NCBI GenBank assembly: GCA_023412495.1
Contig: JAEYNP010000059.1
Coordinates: 1 to 64,000 of the forward strand
Direction of reading: 5' to 3'
Length of the DNA: 64,000 nt
DNA from: Pseudomonadota bacterium
GTDB lineage: Bacteria; Desulfobacterota; Desulfobulbia; Desulfobulbales; Desulfocapsaceae
Made by a program: the position numbers and the translations under genes. Positions 1 to 8,816 of this stretch are shown here, one piece after another; within the stretch, counting starts at the first letter, position 1; every line of letters starts with the position of its first letter. The notes under the pieces are model-generated. The model worked only from the letters and a program-made list of their open reading frames with translations. It was not told the DNA's origin and did no database searches.

Positions 1-113
1 TGAGGACTGAGGACTGAGGACTGAGGACTGAGGACTGAGGACTGAGGAAAGGTAAAACGGCCATGTGCCGAAGCAAAGGAAAATTACTCAGTACTCATTG
101 CTCAGCACTCAGG
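1..113. repeat. GGACTGA heptamer inverted array 1 (cut by window edge)
   Basis: Seven tandem copies of a TGAGGAC heptamer occupy the first 49 bases. A complementary arm of CTCAGTA/CTCAGCA-type heptamers lies at about 86-113. The two arms could pair into a hairpin. The array sits just beyond the stop codon of the minus-strand MalQ-TreY gene at 137. The left end is truncated by the window. Four related arrays occur further along. Confidence 0.85.
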
Positions 114-136
114 CCTGTAAGCTCAGTCTTTGTTTT

Positions 137-3100
137 TTAAGTCCGATACTCCAGAAACGCCACCGGCAGCGTGGCGAAAACCTGCTCCAGCGGCAGGACC
201 TTCACCTCGTCCACCACCTCCGTCCGGATAGACTGCCCTGTGAGGATATCGCACCACTCTCCCGGGCAATCGGCCGGCGTCTCGAGGGACGTCCCGACCC
301 AGACGGTGCCGCAGGGTTCCGTCCTGGATTCTTCGGTGAGGGCGGCAAAGAATCTGGCGGCCACCGCGACCACGGTCTTTTTCCCCAGGCGACGGGCAAA
401 GCCGCAGACATGTTCGGCCAAGGGACCGCCGGCCGAAAGCGGCAGGTAATTGCCCTGCCGGAAGAGCTCCTCCTCTTCCCGACGGTAGGCAAGCAGGCGC
501 CAGATGAGATAAAGCTTGATCCGGCCGTCCGCCATAGCCGCGAAATATTCCGCGACCAGGTCCCGCAGCCCCCCGCTCCCCGCCTCCGCCACCCGTTTCT
601 TGAGATCCTCCAGTACACCCCGGGCCCTGTGGTAATCGACCGGCTGCCGATTATCCGGATCGACCAGGAAGAGGTTCCACAGTTCGCAGCCCTGATAGAT
701 GTCCGGCACACCCGGCACGGTCAGCTTCAAAAGACACTGGCTCAGGCCGTTATACATGCCGAGCCGGGCGATACGCCGCTGGAAGGGCAGGAACTCCTCG
801 AGAAAGGAATTCTCCCCCTCGGCCAGCAGAGCCTCGATGAAGGCCGCCACCGCCTCCTCATAGAGGGGATTCGGCTCGGCCCAGGAACTGCTCACCTTCG
901 CCTCGCGGCCGGCCTTCTCCATATAGGCTGCAATCCGCTTCTGCAAAGACGGCATCGCTTCGCGGCCGTCGCCCTGCTTCAGAGGCCAGACCGCCAGCAG
1001 CGTCTGGTAGAGCAGGTACTCATCGTTGGCGCTCGGCGCCCGCACCTCGTCGATCAGCCGGACATGCCGCTCGTTCATCCGCCCCCAGGCGGTCACCCGC
1101 TTCTGCCACTCTTCCGGCACCTCCGACAGGACGTTCAGCCGGATCCTCGCATCCTCGCTGCGCTTGCTGTCGTGGGTCGAGGTTGCGAGCATGGCGGCCG
1201 GCCACCGCTCGGCCCGATCGCGGCACAGCCGGTGGAAGGCGGCCACGCTGATCCCGAAGCGGCGGGGATCGCCGCCCACCTCGTTCTGCGACACCAGCCG
1301 ATTGTAAATGTAGAAGGCGGTATCCTCCATGCCCTTGGCCATGACCGGAGCGGTGAACTGCTGGAAACGCATGGCGAAATCGATGGCCTCCCGGCGGAAC
1401 TCGCGGTCCGTGTCGGGATCGGGCACCGCAAGCAGGACTCCCCTGATGAAATCGAAGATGGTCCGGTCGGAGGTGAGGCTGTTGCGCTTGGCCTGGGCGA
1501 CGGCCCAGTCGATGAAGTTTTTGTCCTGGGCGGTGAGGTCCCTTTCCGTGACGTAGGTGCGGTACACCGGGAAGCAGGCCGCCACCTCGGCCAGGGCCTC
1601 GCGCAGGCTGTTGTGGGTGAAGTCGCGGGTCTGCCAGTTCCTCTCCGAGAGCCGGTCGAGACGGTTGGCGAGCATGTTCAGCTCGGAGGCCAGCACCAGG
1701 CGCATGATCTTCTTCTTGCTGTGATAGAGGATCGTGTCGAAGTCGTCGGCCATCCTGGTGAAGCGCCGGTAGATCCGGGTCAGCCGCGCCTCGGCCCGGC
1801 TGTCGATGAAGAGGTTGTTGATCTGGAAGACGAAGTCGTAGCCGGTGGTGCCGTGGACCGGCCATTCCGGCGGCAGATGCTCATGATGGGCGAGGATCTT
1901 CTCCACCACCAGGTAAACCGGGGCCTCCTCCGTTTCGCCCTCGGCCTGCAGCTCGGTGAAGAGCCGCCGGTAATAGGCGGCCGGCTCGAAGAGGCCGTCG
2001 GGATGATCGACCCGGAGTCCCTCCACCCTGCCCTGCCGGACCAGATCGAAAATCAGCCGGTGGGTGGCGTCGAACACCTCCTTCTTCTCCACGCAGAGGG
2101 AGGCCAGATCGTTGATGTCGAAGAAGCGGCGATAGTTGATCTCGTCGGCCGCAACCCGCCAGTAGGCGAGCCGAAAGCACTGCTCCTCGAGCAGGGCATG
2201 GAAGTCCCTGAGCCCCGCCCCCTCCTCCGTCCGGAGATTGTACTCCTCCGCTGTTTCCCGAAGATGACGCTCGATATCCGGGCATTTTTCGGCCAGGGAG
2301 GCAAGCCGGCCCTTCAGCACCTCCTTGTCCCGGCGGCGCACGAGGATTTTCTTGGCATCAGGCTCGGTGGGCGGCGACAGTTGGCCGAAGGCGGTAATGA
2401 GGCTCAACAGCTCGATGAGGAAGGGGTTGTCCTGTCCCATCCGGATCTCCAGGATGTCGAGACGCCGGTTGAGGATGAGCGGGTAGGTCCGCGGGTCGAG
2501 CGGAAAGCGGTGGTGGTAATAACTGACGAAAAACGAGCCGCCGGGGATATCGGCAGACAGTCGCAGATTTCCCTGCTCCAGGGCCAGGCCATAGGGCTCG
2601 CCCAGCACGGGGACCAGCAGCTTGTCGCGCAGCTCGGCCTTCACCGGCCGCCAGTCGATGTCGAAGAACTGGGCAAAGGCCGAGGACCGGCCGTTTTCCA
2701 AAATATCCAGCCACCAGGCGTTATCGCCGCCCATGACCCCCATATGGTTGGGGACGATGTCCATGACCTGACCGAGACCGTGTGCCGCCAGGGTGCGGTG
2801 GAACATCCGGTAGCCTTCCATCCCGCCGATCTCGTGGTTGAAATCGTTGGGGTCGACCACATCGTAACCATGGGTGGATCCGGCCCGGGCGGCGAAGCAG
2901 GGGGAGGTGTAGCAGTGGCTGATACCCAGCTCCGCCAGATACGGGACGATATCCGCGGCCTGCGAAAAGGTGAAGTCGGCGTTCATCTGCAGCCGGTAAG
3001 TGGCTCGCGGAATGATCGCCTTGAGCGGCCTGCGGCTGCGATGCTCGGGCTGGACGATGTTCTCGCTGCGTTCCCGGCCGACGACCGCGCCGAAGTCGGC

Positions 3101-5182
3101 GAGAGCGGAGGAAGCCTCCATGTCCTCGAGGGAAAGAGACAGGCGGGACGACGATTCCCTTATCCGGAAGATATCCTCCAGACGCACCATGACGAGGGGG
3201 GCCGGCCGGCGGGCGAGAGAGCGGTGGATCGCCCGGTTGAGGGCATCGGTCAGTTCCGGCACATCTTCTTCCTCGATCACCGTTCCCGGCGGCAGGAGAT
3301 CCTCCTCTTCGAGGTTTGCCAAGATCAGCTTCTTTTCCTCCTTACGGCGGTCAAGCGCCTCCGCCAAGTCCTCTTCGGCGCCCGCGGCGCCGGTCTTCTC
3401 CAGATCGAGGCCCTGCCAAAAGCCGGCAAGCGTCGGCCGATCCGGGGCGAAGGCCATGGCCACGGCCTGCTCGGGGATCTCCGCCGGCAGGCTTACTCCT
3501 CTCTCCGCATCGCCCTCGAGGAGATAACTGCAGGAAAAAATCTTCCTCTCGCGCAGCTGCCGCCCGAAATCCTCCGGCATGGAAAGAGCGTTCCGGGCAA
3601 TGACCATGCAACTGTTGCGCCGGCTTTCCAAGGCCACCACCCCCAGCAGATCCTCGAGCGGATAGCTGACATAGGCGCCGTCCGCGGGGCTGCCGCCCGC
3701 CGGGATCCAGAAGAGATGCATGAGCTGCGTGGGCCTGTCGAGCAGCACCGCGCCGGCGTGGCGCATATTGTGGCGCAGGAGCGCGGCGAAAGGTTCGTAG
3801 CCGGCCTCCGCGAGCCGCCTGGGGTTGGGCGGCGCCAGACGGAAATCCTGTCCCTGCGGCTGGTCCTTATCCGGCGGCGCGCCAAAAGTTGCGGTCCGGC
3901 TGTAGAGGAAACGCGTGGCCCAGGTTTCGGCCCCGTCCGGATGGGCCCCCGCGGCAATCTCCGGGCAGAGCCCGACTCCCAGGTGGATGGTGAGCGACCT
4001 CTCGCCGCATGCCGCCGCCTGCAGTTCGCCCTGCCAGAGGATGTAACAGTGCAGATCAATCAGCTCCCGCTCCCGATCGGCGAAGTCCAGGACCGCTTTG
4101 GACGACGGGTCCTGAAACTCCTCCGACCACTTGCGCCAGCCCTGCCGGAGGTCTCCGCGGGCGCCGCCCGAGCGGGCGAAATGTTCCTGCAGGGCAAAAA
4201 ATACCGCATGATCGTGGAGCCTCCGGCCGCCTTCGGCTTTGAACATGCGGAAGGCCCGGGCCCGATCGGAGCCGGTATTGAGATGGTACTTCCGGAAGTC
4301 GCGAAAGAGGATCTCCAGGCCCCGCCGTTTCAGTTCGGCCGTCTTGCCGTAGTCGATCTCCCCGGCCGCCCGGCAGGCGGCAAGGAGCTCGGTGAATCCG
4401 GGATCGCGGAAATGATCCGGACTGCAGTCGGCGACCCTGGTCAGGTCGATGTAGAGGGGATCGACGAAGAATCTGGTGGAGAACGAGGAGCCCTCCATTT
4501 CCGGACCCCGGACATGGAGGGGGGCAAGGCCCACTATGTCGCCGCCGGTCCCGGCCGCGACCATGATGACCCGGTCCAGGTCGCCGAAGTCGCCGATCCC
4601 CCAGTTGCCATGGGAACGGAGCGCGGCAAGGGTGAGCACCGGCCCCCACAGGCGGTCTTTTTTCTCCAGTCGTTCCGGCACATAGCAGGTTTGCGGGAAG
4701 ACCACGAGCAAGAGGCTCGCCTCCCGCCGCACCGTATGCAGATTCAGACGGTGATAGCCCGGCGGGAGCCTGTGCCGCAGCTGCAGGTGAAAACCCCGGG
4801 GGCTCTCGCCGAAATCGTACCGTTCGTCGGGCGCAAGCGCATCGCCCGAGGCATGGCCGGAGATGCTGCCGCCCTGATCGACCGACAGGTAATAATGCAG
4901 GCCTTTGTCGACTTCCTCCCGGTCGAGCATCAGCGGAATCACATGGACATCCCGATCCGCCGGCCGGACCAGGACCTTCGGCGCAAGGTAGCGCCGATCC
5001 TGCCGCCGCAGCCGGGCGAGCGCATCTTCAGGCTCCTCCCCGGAGGCGAGAAGGTCCATATCCTGAAGGAGAGCCCTTTTGGTGTCGTCAGAGACCTGCC
5101 GGAAGACGCCCCGGTGATCGTGATACCCCGGCTGGATCCCCGCTTCCAGGGCCAGCAGGTCGAGTCCGTTCGGTTTCTCCAT
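137..5182 (-). CDS. treY: MalQ-like (GH77) / malto-oligosyltrehalose synthase TreY fusion
   Basis: A 1681-residue fusion. The C-terminal half (about 724-1681) is TreY (GH13_26), which isomerises the reducing-end glucose of maltodextrins to a trehalosyl unit. Its catalytic residues are intact: Asp1059 in RVDHPDGL, Glu1094 in VVEKIL and Asp1338 in STHDSKRSED. The N-terminal half (about 1-700) aligns with GH77 4-alpha-glucanotransferase (GAETW, YEPF, IPAG, ALES blocks), but its active-site motifs are degraded. RIDH is LLDR (Asp482 kept), the acid/base Glu in GEDLG is Arg530, and THDLP is APDRP (His lost, Asp581 kept). The GH77 half is therefore probably not a glucanotransferase; maltodextrin binding is a guess. 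The start is the ATG at 5182 behind GGAGG; an in-frame TTG five codons upstream has no ribosome site. It lies downstream of treZ on the same strand. MalQ-TreY fusions are known from Geobacter-like bacteria. Confidence 0.93.
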   Translation of the reverse strand: MEKPNGLDLLALEAGIQPGYHDHRGVFRQVSDDTKRALLQDMDLLASGEEPEDALARLRRQDRRYLAPKVLVRPADRDVHVIPLMLDREEVDKGLHYYLSVDQGGSISGHASGDALAPDERYDFGESPRGFHLQLRHRLPPGYHRLNLHTVRREASLLLVVFPQTCYVPERLEKKDRLWGPVLTLAALRSHGNWGIGDFGDLDRVIMVAAGTGGDIVGLAPLHVRGPEMEGSSFSTRFFVDPLYIDLTRVADCSPDHFRDPGFTELLAACRAAGEIDYGKTAELKRRGLEILFRDFRKYHLNTGSDRARAFRMFKAEGGRRLHDHAVFFALQEHFARSGGARGDLRQGWRKWSEEFQDPSSKAVLDFADRERELIDLHCYILWQGELQAAACGERSLTIHLGVGLCPEIAAGAHPDGAETWATRFLYSRTATFGAPPDKDQPQGQDFRLAPPNPRRLAEAGYEPFAALLRHNMRHAGAVLLDRPTQLMHLFWIPAGGSPADGAYVSYPLEDLLGVVALESRRNSCMVIARNALSMPEDFGRQLRERKIFSCSYLLEGDAERGVSLPAEIPEQAVAMAFAPDRPTLAGFWQGLDLEKTGAAGAEEDLAEALDRRKEEKKLILANLEEEDLLPPGTVIEEEDVPELTDALNRAIHRSLARRPAPLVMVRLEDIFRIRESSSRLSLSLEDMEASSALADFGAVVGRERSENIVQPEHRSRRPLKAIIPRATYRLQMNADFTFSQAADIVPYLAELGISHCYTSPCFAARAGSTHGYDVVDPNDFNHEIGGMEGYRMFHRTLAAHGLGQVMDIVPNHMGVMGGDNAWWLDILENGRSSAFAQFFDIDWRPVKAELRDKLLVPVLGEPYGLALEQGNLRLSADIPGGSFFVSYYHHRFPLDPRTYPLILNRRLDILEIRMGQDNPFLIELLSLITAFGQLSPPTEPDAKKILVRRRDKEVLKGRLASLAEKCPDIERHLRETAEEYNLRTEEGAGLRDFHALLEEQCFRLAYWRVAADEINYRRFFDINDLASLCVEKKEVFDATHRLIFDLVRQGRVEGLRVDHPDGLFEPAAYYRRLFTELQAEGETEEAPVYLVVEKILAHHEHLPPEWPVHGTTGYDFVFQINNLFIDSRAEARLTRIYRRFTRMADDFDTILYHSKKKIMRLVLASELNMLANRLDRLSERNWQTRDFTHNSLREALAEVAACFPVYRTYVTERDLTAQDKNFIDWAVAQAKRNSLTSDRTIFDFIRGVLLAVPDPDTDREFRREAIDFAMRFQQFTAPVMAKGMEDTAFYIYNRLVSQNEVGGDPRRFGISVAAFHRLCRDRAERWPAAMLATSTHDSKRSEDARIRLNVLSEVPEEWQKRVTAWGRMNERHVRLIDEVRAPSANDEYLLYQTLLAVWPLKQGDGREAMPSLQKRIAAYMEKAGREAKVSSSWAEPNPLYEEAVAAFIEALLAEGENSFLEEFLPFQRRIARLGMYNGLSQCLLKLTVPGVPDIYQGCELWNLFLVDPDNRQPVDYHRARGVLEDLKKRVAEAGSGGLRDLVAEYFAAMADGRIKLYLIWRLLAYRREEEELFRQGNYLPLSAGGPLAEHVCGFARRLGKKTVVAVAARFFAALTEESRTEPCGTVWVGTSLETPADCPGEWCDILTGQSIRTEVVDEVKVLPLEQVFATLPVAFLEYRT

Positions 5183-5239
5183 ACGCCTCCAGAGCAAAAG
5201 AGCAAAGCAAATGGGTTTTTAATTTTCGACTTTTCTTCC

Positions 5240-5384
5240 AGGAGCCTGTCGGATTATGCCCTTTTTCCCCATCTCTTCGTAAACTCGAAAAAATTATCCT
5301 CGGAATATGAAGTATATGCCTCCGGTGATTTTTCTGAATTTGCCTCGATCTGAGAAAAAAATTGCTATAATCCGACAGGCTCCT
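5240..5384. mobile_element. MITE-like element with 18-bp perfect terminal inverted repeats
   Basis: The 18-base arm AGGAGCCTGTCGGATTAT at 5240-5257 is repeated exactly, in inverse orientation, at 5367-5384. The enclosed 109 bases are AT-rich and carry no open frame of note. Weaker similarity continues outside the arms (CTTTTC against CTTTTG). No clear target-site duplication was found. The size and the perfect termini suggest a non-autonomous miniature transposable element. A large hairpin leader for the downstream gene is the alternative. Confidence 0.55.
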
Positions 5385-5680
5385 AGACAAAAGGAATGCA
5401 GAAAAAAACAGGAATTCGACTTTGCTTTGACTTTATACCCGTCCCGTTTGCTAGGTCTTTGTTATTGTAAGCAGGCGATATGGATATTCAAGCCAGAAAG
5501 CTCAGGGAACGGTCAGCCGGTGAGGAAATGGTGCACTCGGGAGAAGGCGGGGAGAGAACGGAATAGTAGCGTGCATTCCAGGCACCTGGTGCGTGAAACG
5601 CACCCTCCACTTCTGCTCTCTTGGACCGTGCACGCTGTTCACCATCGGGAGCATGCCCCTGGTCTTTGAACCTTCAAAAA

Positions 5681-5751
5681 GGGCGAACACAAGGTCCGCC
5701 CCTACACAGGCGACCGCAGGCAGTTCGTAGGGGCGAACCTTGTGTTCGCCC
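5681..5751. repeat. GTAGGGGCGAA-type palindromic intergenic repeat, copy 1
   Basis: Two 25-base arms, 5681-5705 and 5727-5751, match in inverse orientation at 24 of 25 positions. The core is GTAGGGGCGAACCTTGTG. A related copy lies at 51257-51353. This is a REP/BIME-like structure found in intergenic DNA of many bacteria. Confidence 0.8.
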
Positions 5752-5802
5752 GCTCGGATTACGTTAGGAGGAGAGGAAAATATAAGTACCTTCTTGCCGC
5801 GC

Positions 5803-7626
5803 TCAGCCCAGGTACCAGCCACAGAAGAACGGCGGGAGAAAATCGGCGATTGCCTCGGTGTGAGTTACCCAGACCCTCTCCCCGCGGGGGGCCTTCACCC
5901 CGGCAACCGGCCGCTCGCCCAGGTTCAGCAGCAGGGAGAGGCTCGCGCCGTCCTCCATCGGCCATGTCGCCCGCAGGGCGTGGCTGCCCAGCTTTTCGTA
6001 GCCGGCCTGTCCGGGGACGATCCGATCCAGGAGCGGCACGATCCTCTGCCGGCGCACCCTCAGGAGTTCGCGGTGCAAATGCAGCCATTGCCGGTGGTCG
6101 TCCGCCTCCCTTTCCTGCCAGGCGAGTTTTGAGCGAATAAATGTCTCTTCCCGGTTCGGGTCGGGGATCCTCTCGCGCTGTTCGGCGTCGTGGAATTGCG
6201 GAAAGCCGGCGAATTCCTCGCGCCTGCCCTTGGTCACCAGCGCGGCCAGCTCCGGCCCGAAATCGCAGAAAAAGAGAAACGGCCGCCTGGTCGCCCATTC
6301 CTGCCCCATGAAGAGCATCGGGATCGAGGGACCGAGCAGCAGCAGCGCGGTGGCCGCCCCGAGCGCCTCCGGCCGGGCGAGTGCCGAGATCCGCTCGCCA
6401 AACGCCCGGTTGCCGATCTGATCGTGGTTCTGCAGAAAGGAGATGAAACGGGTCGGCATCAGGTCGCGGCTCGCTTCGCCCCGCGGTTCATTGCCCCGGT
6501 ACGGCGACTTTTCGCCCTGCCAGGCATAGCCCTCGGTGAGGCAGCGCCCAAGATGGTCGATGGGGGAATCAGCGAAGTCGCTGTAGTAGCCGGCGGTCTC
6601 GCCGCTCAGGAGCACGTGCAGCCCGTGATGGATGTCGTCGTTCCACTGGGCCTGGTAGCAGTCCCGGCCCTCCTCCGTCCGCCAGCGCAGATAGCTCGCG
6701 TTGTTGTTGTCGTTTTCGAGCATCAGGTGGATGTGGCGGTCCCGGCCGGGCCCCTGCCGGACCCGCTCGGCCAGTTCCTTCAGGATATGGGGATCGGAGT
6801 TGTCGAAGATGGCGTGAACCGCATCCAAGCGCAGGCCGTCGAAGCCGAACTCTTCCAGCCAGTAGAGGGCGTTTTCGATGAAGAAGCGCCGCACCGCAGC
6901 CGAGCCAGGGCCGTCGAAGGCGATGGCGCTCCCCCACGGCGTCTTGTACCGGTCGGTGAAAAAGGGCCCGGCATAGCTGCCCAGATAATTGCCCTCCGGC
7001 CCGAAATGGTTGTAGACCACATCCAGGAAGACCATGAGGTTTTTAGCGTGAGCCTCGTCGACGAAACCGCGCAGGTCTTCGACCGTCCCGTAGCTGGAGT
7101 CCGGGGCGAAAAGCAACGCCCCGTCATAGCCCCAGTTGCGCCGCCCGGGAAAATCGGCAAGCGGCATCAGTTCCACGGCGGTGATGCCGAGATCCGCCAG
7201 GTAATCGAGGCGGCCAGCCGCCGCCGCAAGCGTCCCCTCCGGAGTGAAGGTGCCGACATGGAGTTCATAGATGACGGTCTCGGGCCAGGGTCTGCCCGGC
7301 CAGGCTCCATCCGTGCCACCCCAGGAGACGGGCGGCTCCAAGAGGCTGGGCCCGTGGACATCCTCGGGCTGATAGCGGGAAGCCGGGTCCGGAACTTTCA
7401 GGGAATTGTCGATGAGGAACCAATAGCGGCAGGGGCCGGAAACCTTCATCAGAGCGGCAAACCAGCCCGGCTCCTTCTCCGGCGCCATGGCCAGCTGCCG
7501 GGTACTGCCGGCCGTTTCGACAAAGAGTACAACCGTGGTGGCCGTGGGCGCCCAGAGGCGGAAGACCGTTCGCCCGCGGCCCAGGTCCAATGGTCCGAAT
7601 TGGTAAGGGTTTTGGTAGGTGTTCAT
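5803..7626 (-). CDS. treZ: Malto-oligosyltrehalose trehalohydrolase TreZ
   Basis: A 607-residue GH13 enzyme that cuts trehalose from the trehalosyl end made by TreY. It has an N-terminal carbohydrate-binding beta-sandwich (FRLWAPTATTVVLFVE), then an alpha-amylase barrel. The nucleophile is Asp268 (LRLDAVHAIFD), the acid/base is Glu304 (LMLENDNN), and FLQNHDQIGNR carries the third acidic residue. MGQEW follows, as in the family. The start is the ATG at 7626 (MNTYQNPYQFGPL), because homology begins there. The open frame runs 52 codons further upstream through repeat DNA and that part is not protein-like. No Shine-Dalgarno is visible; a REP-like repeat begins four bases upstream of the start codon. 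It is transcribed towards the MalQ-TreY gene. Confidence 0.95.
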   Translation of the reverse strand: MNTYQNPYQFGPLDLGRGRTVFRLWAPTATTVVLFVETAGSTRQLAMAPEKEPGWFAALMKVSGPCRYWFLIDNSLKVPDPASRYQPEDVHGPSLLEPPVSWGGTDGAWPGRPWPETVIYELHVGTFTPEGTLAAAAGRLDYLADLGITAVELMPLADFPGRRNWGYDGALLFAPDSSYGTVEDLRGFVDEAHAKNLMVFLDVVYNHFGPEGNYLGSYAGPFFTDRYKTPWGSAIAFDGPGSAAVRRFFIENALYWLEEFGFDGLRLDAVHAIFDNSDPHILKELAERVRQGPGRDRHIHLMLENDNNNASYLRWRTEEGRDCYQAQWNDDIHHGLHVLLSGETAGYYSDFADSPIDHLGRCLTEGYAWQGEKSPYRGNEPRGEASRDLMPTRFISFLQNHDQIGNRAFGERISALARPEALGAATALLLLGPSIPMLFMGQEWATRRPFLFFCDFGPELAALVTKGRREEFAGFPQFHDAEQRERIPDPNREETFIRSKLAWQEREADDHRQWLHLHRELLRVRRQRIVPLLDRIVPGQAGYEKLGSHALRATWPMEDGASLSLLLNLGERPVAGVKAPRGERVWVTHTEAIADFLPPFFCGWYLG

Positions 7627-7629
7627 GGC

Positions 7630-7747
7630 AAAAAGGGACGGATTGAATTTTGCTCTTGTCCCGGCAGAGGAGCAAAAGGGGACAGATCTTATTTTGCTCC
7701 TCCTGCGACTGCAATGGAGTTGCAACAAAATAAGATCTGTCCCCTTT
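7630..7747. repeat. REP-like cluster (GGGGACAGATCTTATTTTG family)
   Basis: A perfect 22-base inverted repeat has arms at 7675-7696 and 7726-7747. A third related copy (AAAAAGGGACGGATTGAA) lies at 7630-7652. A further isolated relative is at 35263-35284. The GGGGACAGAT... motif is typical of palindromes mobilised by REP-associated tyrosine transposases (RAYT); no such transposase is in the window. Confidence 0.75.
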
Positions 7748-7915
7748 CGTTTCTTAAAACATCCGATCCGGCAGACGCGCATTCGGCAGCGCCTGCCGGC
7801 GGATGTTTATCCGCGTCCCCCCCGGAACGCAGATTACCGGGCCGTTAAAAGAAACGGCCCTTCTCCCCCCCAAACACCTTTGGCTTACAACAACAACTTT
7901 CGTCGGATCCGGCCC

Positions 7916-8488
7916 TCATTTGAGCCAGTCCCCTATCCGCTCGTCGAAACAATCCGGACAACAGCCGTGGGTCAGGTCGGCGCCGCTTTTCCGGCGCAGG
8001 AACTCCTCCAGCCGCAGCCATTCTCCAGCCCCCGGCTCGGTACCGGAATCGTCGCGGATTTTTTTGCAGTACATGCAGATAGGCAGAAACTTCTCGTATA
8101 TCTTGATCTTGCGAAAGGCGTCCTGCCGTTCGAAGAATCGTTCCATCTTCAGGATCAGCTCATCCAGATCGCAGGGTTTCAGCAGGAAATCGTCGGCGCC
8201 CGCCCGCAGGGCCTCGATGGCGAGTGCCATATCGCCCTGACCGGTGAGGATGATGACGCAGGTGTCGCTGTTGGTCTTCTTGATCTCGTTGAGGACCTCG
8301 ATGCCGTTGATGCCGTCCATGATCAGGTCGGTTATCACCATATCGCTGGGATTGGCCCGATAGGCTGCAAGCCCCGCTTCTCCGCTTATCGCGGTCGACA
8401 CTCGATAATTGTTTTTTTCCAGGTAGTTGGAGAGGGAATCGAGAACCGGCTTCTCATCGTCAACCAGCAAAACGGTCTTATCTCTCAT
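7916..8488 (-). CDS. Response regulator with C-terminal Cys-rich tail
   Basis: 190 residues. Residues 1-125 are a CheY-like receiver with acidic pocket Asp10/Asp11, phospho-acceptor Asp54 and Lys in LLKPCD. The tail from about 132 has CMYCKKIRDDSG, a WLRLEEFL stretch and HGCCPDCFDE. This Cys/His pattern could bind metal and recurs at the ends of receiver proteins in Geobacter-like bacteria. There is no DNA-binding domain, so output may be by protein contact. The ATG at 8488 is chosen because GAGG lies 8-9 bases upstream and the receiver starts at once; the frame stays open further upstream but is not protein-like. It lies about 330 bases downstream of the LuxR-type regulator on the same strand. 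Confidence 0.88.
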   Translation of the reverse strand: MRDKTVLLVDDEKPVLDSLSNYLEKNNYRVSTAISGEAGLAAYRANPSDMVITDLIMDGINGIEVLNEIKKTNSDTCVIILTGQGDMALAIEALRAGADDFLLKPCDLDELILKMERFFERQDAFRKIKIYEKFLPICMYCKKIRDDSGTEPGAGEWLRLEEFLRRKSGADLTHGCCPDCFDERIGDWLK

Positions 8489-8816
8489 GTGCTTTGCCTC
8501 ACTATGCCGTGGAAGGTTTTTTATTTCCGGAAACACCTCATTGCCTTCCTCAGACTGATTTCTTCGATGAGATCCGCTCGCATATGCCGTTTCGGTCCGC
8601 TTTTCCGGCAATTTCCGTACTTCCATAAGATTATTATGAATAACCGCTGCCATCCGAATCGTACTGCAATGTCGCACCCGGGCGGCAGAAGATAAAAAGA
8701 TGGCCCGCGGATTCGATTCAATCGCCCGGCAACGTTCCATCATCGTATAAGTGGTAAATAAAGGAGGGACTCGCAATACTGCAGTCCAGGGTGAAATACG
8801 GTAAAAAAATACCGTA
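8489..8816. other. Intergenic leader of the Cys-tail response regulator
   Basis: 328 bases between two minus-strand regulator genes. Apart from the hairpin at 8797-8816, no gene or clear promoter was found. A poor GG-N10-GC (sigma-54 style) match lies near 8668-8685 on the minus strand, too weak to call. Confidence 0.4.
8797..8816 (-). terminator. Small hairpin after the LuxR-type regulator
   Basis: TACGGTA at 8797-8803 pairs with TACCGTA at 8810-8816 around an A/T loop. It begins at the base next to the stop codon of the gene ending at 8817. There is no separate U-tract, so it is a weak terminator candidate. Confidence 0.35.

Larger units (their letters stand above)
5183..5802. other. Intergenic, repeat-rich, no gene seen
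   Basis: 620 bases between treZ and the fusion gene, with no convincing coding frame. It holds a MITE-like inverted-repeat element (5240-5384) and a palindromic repeat pair (5681-5751). The rest has no recognisable feature. The downstream gene may need its own promoter, since the spacing is large for an operon. Confidence 0.6.

Noticed and set aside
1..113. CRISPR array
   Set aside because: Repeats are 7 bases, tandem and inverted, with no unique spacers and no cas genes.
65..5353. 1762-codon plus-strand open frame antisense to malQ-treY
   Set aside because: It mirrors the GC-rich codon pattern of the real minus-strand gene, has no ribosome site and no protein-family features. The same holds for long antisense frames at 12111-14684, 28202-30034, 34172-35785, 38272-40179 and 51576-53771.
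7627..7782. 52-codon N-terminal extension of treZ
   Set aside because: It translates REP-like repeat DNA, is Cys/Arg/Ser-rich and unlike TreZ; homology starts at MNTYQNPYQFGPL.
8668..8685. Sigma-54 promoter for the Cys-tail response regulator
   Set aside because: GG-N10-GC spacing is present, but the -24 element otherwise does not fit and it is about 180 bases from the start.
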